NCBI GenBank assembly: GCA_035628875.1
Contig: DASPIZ010000055.1
Location: 95,979 to 159,978, forward strand
DNA: 64,000 nt
Reading direction: 5' to 3'
Source of the DNA: Ohtaekwangia sp035628875
GTDB taxonomy: Bacteria; Bacteroidota; Bacteroidia; Cytophagales; Cyclobacteriaceae
Positions 37,378 through 44,852 of this stretch are shown piece by piece (the first letter of the stretch is position 1; every line of letters begins with the position of its first letter). The translations under genes were made by a program, and so were the position numbers. The notes beneath the pieces are model-generated. The model made no database searches and was not told the DNA's origin. It saw only the letters and a list, made by a program, of their open reading frames with translations.

Positions 37378-37671
37378 ATGAGAAACCATAATAAAAATTC
37401 AGGCGGACGTAGCGTTAACAAACCAGATAATATTCCGTCGCGTATGTATCAGGAGGATAACGAGCAGCGTAACAAACTTTCCGGCGGCAGTGATTTTGCG
37501 CAGGAGTCTTCTCCCCTGAAGATGAATCAGGAACACGGATCCTGGCAACAAACGAGGCTGGATCACAGAAGGTCTACCGACCCAAGTCGGCAACCAATAC
37601 TCGGTAGTCCCATTGCCGAGGAGGCTGAAATGGATGATGCGTTGAATCGTTCATGGGAGGATGATGATTAA
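37378..37671 (+). CDS. Small disordered hydrophilic protein
   Basis: A 97-residue protein of unknown function, rich in Ser, Asn, Gln, Asp, Glu and Arg, without hydrophobic segments or cysteines. It ends in an acidic tail (SWEDDD) and is predicted by eye to be intrinsically disordered, reminiscent of hydrophilins. No family recognised. It is bounded by its own terminator and sits in the stress island, which supports it being real despite its size. A second small disordered protein lies at 39785-39991. Confidence 0.6.
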   Translation: MRNHNKNSGGRSVNKPDNIPSRMYQEDNEQRNKLSGGSDFAQESSPLKMNQEHGSWQQTRLDHRRSTDPSRQPILGSPIAEEAEMDDALNRSWEDDD

Positions 37672-37690
37672 GCACAACACTATTTTCATA

Positions 37691-37719
37691 AAAAAAACCG
37701 GCAACAGCCGGTTTTTTTT
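37691..37719. terminator. Bidirectional intrinsic terminator
   Basis: A7-CCGGC-aaca-GCCGG-T7: five-base GC stem flanked by A and T runs, between the convergent genes ending at 37671 and 37739. Works in both directions. Confidence 0.9.
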
Positions 37720-37738
37720 ATCGTTGATTTTGTAACAT

Positions 37739-38281
37739 TTATTCTGCTTCTTCTTCATGTGCTTCTGCGTTAATATGCGCTTCGGCAATTTCAGTAAGAA
37801 GTTGATCCGTTTCTTTTTCTTCTTCCAGTGTCTGAGCCAGAATATCAGCAACGTCATCACGGCCGATTGTTTTAGCCAATTGAACAAGTCCGCCATAAGT
37901 AGCAATCTCATAGTGTTCAACTTTTTGAGCGGCCATAATAATAGCTGCATCCCTGGTCATTGATCCCGCTTCAGTTTCCTTTACCACGGTCTCACCCTCT
38001 TTTGTGATCCCTTCCATGGCCTCGCATTTCTTTGAATTTGGTTTTTTTTCCATGAGCTCAAATACTTCCTCAATGCGAGCAATGTGCTCCTGAGTAACAG
38101 CAAGATGTTCCTCAAGGGCCTCTTTCAACTCTTCTGTTGTGGCGGCTTTCTGAAGTTTAGGTAGTGCTTTGGTAAGTTGTTTTTCTGCACCAAAAATGTC
38201 TTTCAATTCCTGTAGAAAGTATTCTTCGAGTTGTGATACTCCGGTAGAATTACCCGATTTTTTTGTTGTTGACCTTGGCAT
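37739..38281 (-). CDS. YciE/YciF-type ferritin-like protein (DUF892)
   Basis: A 180-residue ferritin-like four-helix protein. Typical DUF892 features are SQLEEYFLQELKDIFGAEKQLTKALPKL at the start, EEHLAVTQEHIARIEEVFE with metal-site Glu/His residues, and the DAAIIMAAQKVEHYEIATYGGL motif. The C-terminal tail is acidic. Such proteins belong to general-stress regulons (E. coli yciGFE) and may bind a di-metal centre. A clear TGGCAT-N4-TTTTAA motif lies 36 bases upstream of the ATG. Confidence 0.93.
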   Translation of the reverse strand: MPRSTTKKSGNSTGVSQLEEYFLQELKDIFGAEKQLTKALPKLQKAATTEELKEALEEHLAVTQEHIARIEEVFELMEKKPNSKKCEAMEGITKEGETVVKETEAGSMTRDAAIIMAAQKVEHYEIATYGGLVQLAKTIGRDDVADILAQTLEEEKETDQLLTEIAEAHINAEAHEEEAE

Positions 38282-38317
38282 AATTATAAAGTTTAGCGTT
38301 AGTTTTTCACATAAAAA

Positions 38318-38333
38318 TTAAAATCTGATGCCA
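38318..38333 (-). promoter_or_regulatory. TGGCAT-N4-TTTT motif before DUF892 gene
   Basis: Minus strand TGGCAT-caga-TTTTAA, a perfect copy of the island consensus. With sigma-54 spacing the transcript would start near 38307, 26 bases before the ATG. No TAnnTTTG box is visible in this gap. Confidence 0.6.
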
Positions 38334-38433
38334 TCTGCCTTTGAAAAAATAATATGATGATACCATGATGATGTTTGCGTCTCTGTGATTTATCTCATCT
38401 TGTTCATCCAGTAAGGATTCTACGTGGTCCTTA

Positions 38434-39591
38434 TCAAACATATCCTTTTGTCCTTATGTTTTCTGTTTGCGGGATACCTACCAGCGAAGTACCGATTATG
38501 CTCATCATTTCTGACCAGGTCTTATCCCACGAACTATGGGAAATGAAATCATCTACACGCTCAAGCAAGTCGCTGCGATCGTCGCGATTTAATTCCTCTT
38601 CACAAACGCGAACAAACTCATCCGGTGTGCCAGCAATCCGAACCAAACCTTTATTTCCATATGGTCGGATCACATCGTTAATGGGTGTGCATACAGTTGG
38701 CTTTCCGGCGGCTAAATATTCTTGCGTTTTGGAAGGACATATAAAGCGGGTTGATTCATTATGTACAAACGGAATAATTGCAATGTCCCAACCAGAAATA
38801 TAATGAGGCAATTCATCGTATGCTTTCATACCGGGATAATGAATGTTATGGAAGTTCGGCAAGGACCCAGCATCTATTCCGACCACAGGACCGACCATTA
38901 CAAAATGCCAGTTTGGACGAAGGCGGGAAACCATTTCCAATAAGTCAATGTCCATACGTTCGTCAATAATACCAAAATAACCAAGACGAGGATGCGGTAT
39001 AGCATCCTGATCAGGCGGATCAAATTTAATATGCCTGGCCTGGAGGAAGTGGTCGCGATCAATACTGCTTGGAAATAAAAAAGTTCTTGGATGTTGTTTT
39101 TTCTTTACTTCAAAAAGGCTTTGACCACCCGCAAAAACCACATCCGCTTTTGCCAATAGTTCGTTTTCAAGTGATGTCAACGTATCTTGAGCTGCTTTAA
39201 ATAATGACACTTCACGGATACAATCATAGATTACAAAGGCGGGATGAAAATGTGAAGTGAAAGGCAACGCCAAGGGTGTGTCATACCAAAACAAATAATT
39301 GGTAATCTTTTGCGATGAGAACAACCCATCAAGTAAGTTTTGAAGACGAAGGTTTACGTCAGCGCGTTGTGAGTTCTCCAGTAAGTAGGGGACTACAACG
39401 ATAACGTTTTTCGACGATGTGTTGATCTCCAGGTGATCAGAATCAGCCTGATATATTGGTTCTTCAATAAAAAAAACCCGGAAGCATTTTGTGAACCGGG
39501 AGATAAGATGTTGTGGTCTTTGATAAACGAAATTCCATCTCAGATGAGAAAAACATACCAGGTCCTTTAACTTTAACGGAGACTCGTCCAT
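38434..39591 (-). CDS. Glycosyltransferase family 1-like protein
   Basis: A 385-residue GT-B-fold protein. N-terminal FSHLRWNFVYQRPQHLISR is typical of a Bacteroidota GT group. The C-terminal half has PRLGYFGIIDERMDIDLLEMVSRLRP, HFVMVGP and a donor-site region (FICPSKTQEYLAAGKPTVCTPI) in place of the classical E-x7-E. Substrate unknown; surface polysaccharide or glycan decoration is likely. It stands alone within the stress island. No strong motif copy lies upstream (only TGGCAATTAAAATTTA). Confidence 0.85.
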   Translation of the reverse strand: MDESPLKLKDLVCFSHLRWNFVYQRPQHLISRFTKCFRVFFIEEPIYQADSDHLEINTSSKNVIVVVPYLLENSQRADVNLRLQNLLDGLFSSQKITNYLFWYDTPLALPFTSHFHPAFVIYDCIREVSLFKAAQDTLTSLENELLAKADVVFAGGQSLFEVKKKQHPRTFLFPSSIDRDHFLQARHIKFDPPDQDAIPHPRLGYFGIIDERMDIDLLEMVSRLRPNWHFVMVGPVVGIDAGSLPNFHNIHYPGMKAYDELPHYISGWDIAIIPFVHNESTRFICPSKTQEYLAAGKPTVCTPINDVIRPYGNKGLVRIAGTPDEFVRVCEEELNRDDRSDLLERVDDFISHSSWDKTWSEMMSIIGTSLVGIPQTENIRTKGYV

Positions 39592-39704
39592 ACCATTATA
39601 CTTTAATAGTAATTGTAAATTTTAATTGCCAGTTTTTTCTCATCCGGTATGCGATGATTTTAAGGGTTCAGCGTAGAAAATAATACTCATCCGGAAGTTA
39701 TGGT

Positions 39705-39737
39705 TAAAAAAAAGAGGGCATATAAAATACCCTCTTT
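39705..39737 (-). terminator. Terminator of YtxH-disordered protein operon
   Basis: On the minus strand AAAGAGGG (pairing 39730-39737 with 39711-39718) closes an 11-base loop and is followed by a T run. It lies about 50 bases after the stop at 39785. Confidence 0.8.
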
Positions 39738-39784
39738 ATGCATTAACATATTTGTCAATTCTAATCTGAGTTAATAATAAAATA

Positions 39785-39991
39785 TTAATTCGCTTTATAA
39801 TGACGAGGCTGTTGATCTGTTTTCTTTTTTTCCTCTTTTCCGGATTTCTGCTCTGGATTTTGATTACCACTTTCAGTCGGAACAGCGTGACTAACAGGCT
39901 CATCATACCCGTTCACATCTTTTGCACTTTGATTCACAGCAACTTCCTGCTCATCCGTATTTGTGATCTTATCATCTCCCGGGCGTTTCAT
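39785..39991 (-). CDS. Small disordered hydrophilic protein
   Basis: A 68-residue, highly charged protein (Asp, Glu, Lys, Asn, Gln, Ser) with no hydrophobic core. The longest frame uses TTG at 40006, overlapping the YtxH stop; the ATG at 39991 (MKRPGDDKITN...) is a better start, 11 bases after that stop. Cotranscribed with YtxH and ended by a clear terminator. Unknown function; composition suggests a hydrophilin-like desiccation or osmotic-stress protein, which is inference. Confidence 0.6.
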   Translation of the reverse strand: MKRPGDDKITNTDEQEVAVNQSAKDVNGYDEPVSHAVPTESGNQNPEQKSGKEEKKKTDQQPRHYKAN

Positions 39992-40002
39992 CACTGTGGT
40001 GC

Positions 40003-40281
40003 TCAAGCTCTTCTTCTTGCCAAATCATCTTTCATCGATCCAATGGACTCTTCAGCATTCTCCTGGAGGGAAGCTGCTTCTTCCGTTGCGCGATTTTTTA
40101 CTTCATCAATATATTCTTTTCCTTTTCCGATCCATTGAGAAAGTTCATCTACCCAGTCGTCAGCTGTTGACTTTAGATTTTTACGAAGGTCTGCACCTTT
40201 TTCAGGCGCAACGAGCATTCCAATTACAAGGCCAGCAGCAGCTGCACCCAGTATTCCTACAATTACTTTTGTTGTTGTCAT
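40003..40281 (-). CDS. YtxH-domain protein
   Basis: A 92-residue YtxH-type protein. A Gly/Ala-rich N-terminal helix (KVIVGILGAAAAGLVIGMLVAPEKG, about residues 5-29) is followed by an amphipathic, charged coiled-coil tail (DLRKNLKSTADDWVDELSQW). YtxH proteins are membrane-associated general-stress proteins. First gene of a two-gene unit with the disordered protein downstream; a perfect 18-base palindrome lies about 95 bases upstream. Confidence 0.88.
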   Translation of the reverse strand: MTTTKVIVGILGAAAAGLVIGMLVAPEKGADLRKNLKSTADDWVDELSQWIGKGKEYIDEVKNRATEEAASLQENAEESIGSMKDDLARRRA

Positions 40282-40374
40282 AGCGTTATTAATAGTTTTA
40301 ACGTAAGAGATTTATTTCTGATATAAGATTAAAAAAACCTATACCTAAAGCTAGCATCCAACCTTAAGATTTCT

Positions 40375-40392
40375 TGTAGATATATATCTACA
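40375..40392. promoter_or_regulatory. Perfect 18-base palindrome
   Basis: TGTAGATATATATCTACA is its own reverse complement. It lies between the DUF2383 gene stop and the YtxH start, with both genes on the minus strand. A candidate dimeric-regulator site, or a hairpin between cotranscribed genes; the short AT core argues against a terminator. Confidence 0.4.
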
Positions 40393-40427
40393 TCAAAAGA
40401 TATTTAAGTTGGATTCATCATTCATTT

Positions 40428-40910
40428 CTATGTTTTAAGATCTTCAACATTCCGAAATTCATCGCGATATCGTTTAATGCGATCATGCGAAGTCCTGATT
40501 TCCTGACGTTGATTCGAGACCAGCGTTAACAGGTCCTGAGGCCAGCTTAACTCTGTTTGAAGCGCGTCCTGATATGCACGCAACGCAGCATCTTCACCAA
40601 ATTCGCAAGACTCCAGCACAGCTCTTAAATCGTTACCAGAGAATGATACTTTCAGATCCATCCACATGCGATAGATCTTTCCAGACATAGTTGTGTCTGT
40701 AGCAGGCTCACCGCCTAAACTGATCACGGCATCAATCAGATCGTTCTTATAAGTTCGACTATCTTCTGTCATCTTAAAAAACAGCGATGTAATTTCTGCA
40801 TATTCGGAATTTTGAATTTCCGAAGCAGCACGTTCATAACCTGTAACCCTGTCATTATTGATTTGGATGAGGTCGTTCAGAACGTCTATGATTTCTTCAT
40901 TTTTTTCCAT
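40428..40910 (-). CDS. PA2169-family four-helix-bundle protein (DUF2383)
   Basis: A 160-residue helical protein of the ferritin-like DUF2383 group: LNDLIQINNDRVTGYERAA near the N-terminus, TSLFFKMTEDSRTYKNDLIDAVISLGGEP, then CEFGEDAALRAYQDAL and LVSNQRQEIRTSHDRIKRYRDEF. Members are associated with stress and stationary phase; biochemical function unknown. It lies 105 bases downstream of the lmo0937-type gene and upstream of YtxH. Confidence 0.9.
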   Translation of the reverse strand: MEKNEEIIDVLNDLIQINNDRVTGYERAASEIQNSEYAEITSLFFKMTEDSRTYKNDLIDAVISLGGEPATDTTMSGKIYRMWMDLKVSFSGNDLRAVLESCEFGEDAALRAYQDALQTELSWPQDLLTLVSNQRQEIRTSHDRIKRYRDEFRNVEDLKT

Positions 40911-41015
40911 ACTCAGGTTTTTAATTTGTTTTCAATTTCAACACGTTGTAACTCTTCGTTGGGGCACAACAAACGTGGTGTGTCCAAATCATAACCAAAT
41001 TCAGAGTCTGATCCT

Positions 41016-41162
41016 TCAGGCTCTTCTGATTATACCCAACAGAAGTGCAATGACTGCGATTACAATAAGGATATGGATTAGTCCCGTTGCGCTATAGTAA
41101 AAAACGCCCAGCAACCAGCCAATGATAAGAATCACAGCGATGATATATAATATGCTATTCAT
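41016..41162 (-). CDS. lmo0937-family small membrane protein
   Basis: A 48-residue peptide with two closely spaced transmembrane helices: MNSILYIIAVILIIGWLLGV, a short FYYSATG turn, then LIHILIVIAVIALLLGII and a positive tail (RRA). This matches the lmo0937/DUF5670 pattern of tiny stress-associated membrane proteins. ATG at 41162 and TGA at 41016. A TGGCAG-N4-TTTTAT motif lies 24 bases upstream of the start. Confidence 0.88.
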   Translation of the reverse strand: MNSILYIIAVILIIGWLLGVFYYSATGLIHILIVIAVIALLLGIIRRA

Positions 41163-41186
41163 AATAATAAGGTTTTATCGTTATCC

Positions 41187-41202
41187 ATAAAAATTACTGC
41201 CA
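41187..41202 (-). promoter_or_regulatory. TGGCAT-N4-TTTT motif before lmo0937-type gene
   Basis: Minus strand TGGCAG-taat-TTTTAT; one mismatch in the first half. Predicted transcript start near 41176, 14 bases before the ATG. Confidence 0.5.
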
Positions 41203-41210
41203 GCAAAAAA

Positions 41211-41250
41211 CAGTTCAAAGTTTGAGGTTCAAAGTTCAAGGTTTGACAAT
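41211..41250 (+). repeat. Dispersed intergenic repeat, copy 4 (short)
   Basis: CAGTTCAAAGTTTGAGGTTC and AAAGTTCAAGGTTTGACAAT: only the GTTCAAAGTT-type half of the family element. It faces copy 5, so the two are inverted. Confidence 0.65.
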
Positions 41251-41319
41251 TGTTTATCGTTATCGAAACATCAGCAAGGCGATGCAACCAAACTCTCCCA
41301 GTTATATTTGCTTACCAAA

Positions 41320-41400
41320 CAGTTTTCAAATACCAACCTCAAACGTCAAACCTTAAACAATCCAACCCATCGTTTCGAACACCAACTTTGAACTTGAACT
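41320..41400 (-). repeat. Dispersed intergenic repeat, copy 5
   Basis: On the minus strand AGTTCAAGTTCAAAGTTGG, GATGGGTTGGATTGTTTAAG, GTTTGACGTTTGAGGTTGG, ending TTTGAAAACTG. Matches copy 2 in its right half and copy 1 in its left half. Confidence 0.75.
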
Positions 41401-41447
41401 CCTATATAACACACCTCCAAACGAAAACCTTCAAGGCGATTCTGGAT

Positions 41448-41536
41448 AATCCATTGCGTTTCTTGATCTTTTTTTATGGCCTCACTCCTTCCTCTCTCCG
41501 AGAGAGAGACTTAGGAATCAAGAAACGCAATGGATT
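41448..41536. repeat. Hairpin element with perfect 20-base arms
   Basis: Left arm AATCCATTGCGTTTCTTGAT (41448-41467) and right arm ATCAAGAAACGCAATGGATT (41517-41536) are exact reverse complements. The inner 49 bases contain CTCTCTC facing GAGAGAG, so the whole could fold into an 89-base stem-loop. No gene end lies close on either strand, so a simple terminator is unlikely. Confidence 0.8.
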
Positions 41537-41600
41537 CACGAGATTTTTCAATGGTCCTTTTTCGTTCTTCTTGAAGTTTACGTAAGCTATGAATTATCAT

Positions 41601-41710
41601 AAAACAAACCTCGGGCGTCAAACTCGAAACCAAAGGCAGTTACTTTTTTATCAAAGCCAATCGGACCCGGTGGTAGGGTCTTTGAACTTTGAATCCGAAG
41701 GAACCATGAA
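41601..41710 (-). repeat. Dispersed intergenic repeat, copy 6 (divergent)
   Basis: On the minus strand GTTCATGGTTCCTTCGGATT, CAAAGTTCAAAGACC and, further on, GGTTTCGAGTTTGACGCCCG and AGGTTTG. More diverged than the other copies; it abuts the mlaD stop. Confidence 0.55.
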
Positions 41711-42688
41711 CTACTTATTAGCCTTTTCTTCACTCCGCGCTTTCTTTCTGAAGTAGCCGCGGAATAAAAAGTTATGTTGTAACGCCTCCATGTTCTCATC
41801 CAGTTTCGCAGAAGCAGATTCCGCGTTGTCGAGGGTAACTTTAAGTTTATCCGCAAAGGCGGTATCAGCAAGCAGAACACCGATGGCACTCTGATCACTG
41901 TTCAATTTATCAACAAGGTCTTCAAGGCCCTTAGAAACAGCTTCCGTGTTTTGACTTACCTTATTCACATTCGCCATCGTTTTACTAAAAGTGTAAGCAA
42001 TGCTGGTATCGGTAGCCAGCATATGAAGTAATCCGTCGCCTTCGTTTAAGGTACGAAACAGATTTTGTAATTCGCCGGAAGCCTTCGCAGTTTGATAAGT
42101 AGTCAGGCGCAATTGCTCTGCAGTAGTACGAAGGTCCTGTGCAAAAGCGCCATCATTCAATAATTCTCCGACGATACCTTGTCCATCGTTGATACGTTTC
42201 GCCAGTACTTTAAGATCGGAAGTTAAAGACCGCGTATTATCACCAACATCGCGTGCAATATTGATCAGCTCTTGTGTATCCGCAGGAGAAAGGGCGCCTA
42301 ACGTATCGGAATCCTCAAGTATTTGAGATGCAACACCAGGCCTGATCACCACGATTTTATTCCCTACCAAACCATCGGACCCAATAGATGCCGTAGCATC
42401 CTTTTTTATGAATTTATTTTGATTTTCTTTTAAACTGAGCGCAACCACTACATGCCCTTCTTTAACAATCCGGACTTCTTTAACCGTTCCGATTTTAACA
42501 CCCGAAAGCCACACGTTGTCACCTTCCTTGAGGCCTTCCACGTTTTTAAAGATAGCATGTGTAACAAAAGTTTTGCTGAAAATATTATTCTCGCTTCCGA
42601 TCAGGAATACGGTAGCTAGAAATAACACCAGTCCGGCCAGAACAAACATACCTAGTTTGATATTTTGTTTAATTTCTTCGGATTTCAT
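41711..42688 (-). CDS. mlaD: MlaD/MCE-domain lipid-transport protein
   Basis: A 325-residue protein with one N-terminal transmembrane helix (about residues 12-30), an MCE domain (about 38-115; LKEGDNVWLSGVKIGTVKEVRI) and a long helical C-terminus. MCE proteins form hexameric rings that ferry phospholipids between membranes. It is the third gene of an mlaE-mlaF-mlaD operon. No mlaB or mlaC homologue is present, which is normal for Bacteroidota. Confidence 0.92.
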   Translation of the reverse strand: MKSEEIKQNIKLGMFVLAGLVLFLATVFLIGSENNIFSKTFVTHAIFKNVEGLKEGDNVWLSGVKIGTVKEVRIVKEGHVVVALSLKENQNKFIKKDATASIGSDGLVGNKIVVIRPGVASQILEDSDTLGALSPADTQELINIARDVGDNTRSLTSDLKVLAKRINDGQGIVGELLNDGAFAQDLRTTAEQLRLTTYQTAKASGELQNLFRTLNEGDGLLHMLATDTSIAYTFSKTMANVNKVSQNTEAVSKGLEDLVDKLNSDQSAIGVLLADTAFADKLKVTLDNAESASAKLDENMEALQHNFLFRGYFRKKARSEEKANK

Positions 42689-42727
42689 CTTACGTAGTAT
42701 TTAAATTTTTTATCATGTATCCGCGCT

Positions 42728-43507
42728 TCAATAACTAAAGAATGATTCAAGCTCTGGATGTTTTGTGGTTTTCAACTCATCAAAAGTTCCCTCCAGTGCG
42801 CTTACGCCATCGATCAGTGCCACAATTCGATCTCCGGTTTGTCGCGCACATGTAATGTCATGCGTGATGATGATGGATGAAGTATTATATTTATCACGCA
42901 CCCCAACAATAAGGTCGTTGATTTCTTTTGAAGTAATTGGATCCAATCCGGCAGTGGGTTCATCGTATAACATGATCTTTGGCTGAAGGATCAATGTTCT
43001 TGCAATCCCAATTCGTTTTTTCATTCCACCCGAAAGCTCTGATGGCATTCGGTCCGCTGCTTCTGCCAGCCCCACATCATCGAGCGCATCCATAATACGT
43101 TTATTCAATTCAGCGGTTTTAAAAATGCCGAGATTACGTTGTAAGGGAAATGCGAGGTTTTCGCGTACACTCATCGAATCATATAAGGCGCTACCCTGAA
43201 AAGAAAAACCAACCTGAAGTCGCAATTCATTTAACTTCGCCGGCGTAAGCGAAGTTACATCGTAACCAAGCACATTGATTTCGCCTGCATCCGGCCTAAT
43301 CAACCCGACCATACATTTAATCAACACCGACTTGCCTGTGCCTGACCTGCCCAGGATAACCAGATTTTCGCCCTGGCATACATCCAAGTTAATATCACGA
43401 AGTACAACACGATCATTAAAAGACTTTTGCAGTCCGCGAATCTTTACCACACACTCGTCGTTATGATATTCAAATTTCCTTGGTGTTGTTTCGCCGCGGT
43501 GTAACAT
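42728..43507 (-). CDS. mlaF: MlaF-type ABC transporter ATPase
   Basis: A 259-residue ABC ATPase. Walker A is GRSGTGKS (about residues 53-60), the Q-loop is VGFSFQGSALYDSMSVREN, the signature LSGGMKKRIGIART, and Walker B LMLYDEPTAGLDP-like (IMLYDEPTAGLDPIT). The ALYDSMSV segment is typical of the Mla/Ttg2 branch rather than generic importers. Its ATG overlaps the permease stop by one base (TAATG), showing tight coupling. Confidence 0.94.
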   Translation of the reverse strand: MLHRGETTPRKFEYHNDECVVKIRGLQKSFNDRVVLRDINLDVCQGENLVILGRSGTGKSVLIKCMVGLIRPDAGEINVLGYDVTSLTPAKLNELRLQVGFSFQGSALYDSMSVRENLAFPLQRNLGIFKTAELNKRIMDALDDVGLAEAADRMPSELSGGMKKRIGIARTLILQPKIMLYDEPTAGLDPITSKEINDLIVGVRDKYNTSSIIITHDITCARQTGDRIVALIDGVSALEGTFDELKTTKHPELESFFSY

Positions 43508-44253
43508 TATCTGAAGAGGTTTATAAACTGCAAAGAGACCAAGTCTATCACAAAAATGAAAATCATCGACACAACTACTGCGGTATTGGCTGCCTTTCCT
43601 ACACCGGAGGTACCACCGGATGTATTATATCCCGCATAGCAACTGACCAGTCCAATCGCGAATCCAAAAAACGCGGACTTAATAAGCGATGAAAATATAT
43701 CAAGGTACGTAACTGAAGCAGCTACTTCATTGAAATACAAAAGTATGCTGGAGTTATTAAAGACATTCACCATAAGGAAAGAACCCATCAATGCAATAAC
43801 ATCGGCATACACCACGAGAATCGGCAGCATGATGGTAGTCGCTACTACCCGGGTTACGATCAGATACGAAAAAGGTCGTGTACCTGAAACTTCCATGGCG
43901 TCTATTTGCTCAGAGACGCGCATACTACCAAGTTCAGCACCGATGTTAGATCCCAATTTACCAGCGCATATAAGTCCCGTGATCAAGGGACCAAGAGAAC
44001 GAACAACGGCCTGGGAAACCAGAGAAGGTAACCATGATTCAGCACCAAATGATGCGAGCGATGGCCGTGACTGTTTTGTAAATACAATTCCGGCAATGAA
44101 TGCAGTGAAGCCTATTAAAAAGAAAGATTTATAGCCTACGACAAAACATTGTCTGAGAATCTCTCTAAACTCAAAGTCAGAAGTAAAAAAATGCCGGATT
44201 GTTTTACCAATAAACCTCGCAATCTCTGCAAGTTCAATTAACAGCTTTCTCAT
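43507..44253 (-). CDS. mlaE: MlaE-type ABC permease
   Basis: A 248-residue MlaE permease with about five transmembrane helices. Diagnostic segments are RSLGPLITGLICAGKLGSNIGAELGSMRVSEQIDAMEV (coupling region), the MLPILVVYADVIALMGSF helix and GLVSCYAGYNTSGGTSGVGKAANTAVV. It heads the lipid-transport operon mlaE-mlaF-mlaD. A perfect TGGCAT-N4-TTTTAA motif sits 30 bases upstream, between this gene and the orphan response regulator, so the operon may have its own stress-controlled promoter. Confidence 0.94.
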   Translation of the reverse strand: MRKLLIELAEIARFIGKTIRHFFTSDFEFREILRQCFVVGYKSFFLIGFTAFIAGIVFTKQSRPSLASFGAESWLPSLVSQAVVRSLGPLITGLICAGKLGSNIGAELGSMRVSEQIDAMEVSGTRPFSYLIVTRVVATTIMLPILVVYADVIALMGSFLMVNVFNNSSILLYFNEVAASVTYLDIFSSLIKSAFFGFAIGLVSCYAGYNTSGGTSGVGKAANTAVVVSMIFIFVIDLVSLQFINLFR

Positions 44254-44283
44254 GGTAACCGGTTAAGATCATACTGTTGCCGG

Positions 44284-44299
44284 TTAAAACATAATGCCA
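44284..44299 (-). promoter_or_regulatory. TGGCAT-N4-TTTT motif before mlaE operon
   Basis: Minus strand TGGCAT-tatg-TTTTAA, a perfect consensus copy in the 51-base gap between the response-regulator stop and mlaE. Predicted transcript start near 44273, 20 bases before the ATG. Confidence 0.6.
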
Positions 44300-44304
44300 G
44301 AGAC

Positions 44305-44649
44305 TTACGCCAGTAAAGCGCGGATATGGGATAAAGTGAGTGGCTTTGCCAGTACATTGACGTTTTTCCGCAACCACCTTGCAGGATCGAAATGATAGGC
44401 GCTAACAAGATTAACTTTGCAATGGGGCAATTTCGCCTGAATCACATCCAATTGTTCCCATCCTAATCCATCTGGTAGATTATTATCCAGGAATATTATT
44501 TCAGGTTTAACAGTATCAACCAACTTCATACCTTCCTGCAGGGTTAATGCAGTAAATACTTTAAAATTCAGTTGCGACAGGAACGCCTTCCAGAGGATAC
44601 ATGAATCCATTTCGTCATCAATAATTAAAACAGTAGCTGGTGTTGTCAT
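44305..44649 (-). CDS. Single-domain response regulator
   Basis: A 114-residue stand-alone receiver domain with no output domain. The acidic pair is D11-D12, the phospho-acceptor Asp55 (IIFLDNNLPDG), and the conserved Lys lies in the NVLAKPLTL motif. Such proteins act by protein-protein contact or as phosphate sinks or relays. No kinase is adjacent; the nearest are the kinases at 47757-50803, whose own receiver domains suggest a possible relay. It lies immediately upstream of mlaE. Confidence 0.9.
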   Translation of the reverse strand: MTTPATVLIIDDEMDSCILWKAFLSQLNFKVFTALTLQEGMKLVDTVKPEIIFLDNNLPDGLGWEQLDVIQAKLPHCKVNLVSAYHFDPARWLRKNVNVLAKPLTLSHIRALLA

Positions 44650-44784
44650 AAATTTCGATTCCCTAAGTACGTGTTTATCCCTCAGTAAATAGCAAGAAAT
44701 TTAACACATTCTATTCACAACGTTATTCACAAGGAGCCTGTAGAATTACTTACACAGCCATCACCATGAAAACACAAATGAAAA

Positions 44785-44800
44785 GGGCATAAGTTTTTAA
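44785..44800 (+). promoter_or_regulatory. TGGCAT-N4-TTTT motif before holin-X-like gene
   Basis: Plus strand GGGCAT-aagt-TTTTAA, one mismatch from consensus. Predicted transcript start near 44811, about 42 bases before the ATG. Confidence 0.5.
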
Positions 44801-44852
44801 ATTGTAAATACATGTCGCTAAGACAGTAAATTCAACTTCAATATGGCATTAT

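Larger units (their letters stand above)
41163..41710. other. Repeat-rich intergenic region
   Basis: About 550 bases without a gene. It contains three copies of the dispersed repeat (41211-41250 forward; 41320-41400 and 41601-41710 reverse) and a hairpin with perfect 20-base arms (41448-41536). It also holds the lmo0937 promoter motif. This is the densest non-coding structure in the window. Confidence 0.7.

Noticed and set aside
40316..40360. Minus-strand TGGATG-ctag-CTTTAG before ytxH as another motif copy
   Set aside because: Three mismatches in the first half; not counted in the motif family.
20864..41710. Intergenic repeats as a CRISPR array
   Set aside because: Units are degenerate, vary in orientation and spacing, and no cas gene is present.
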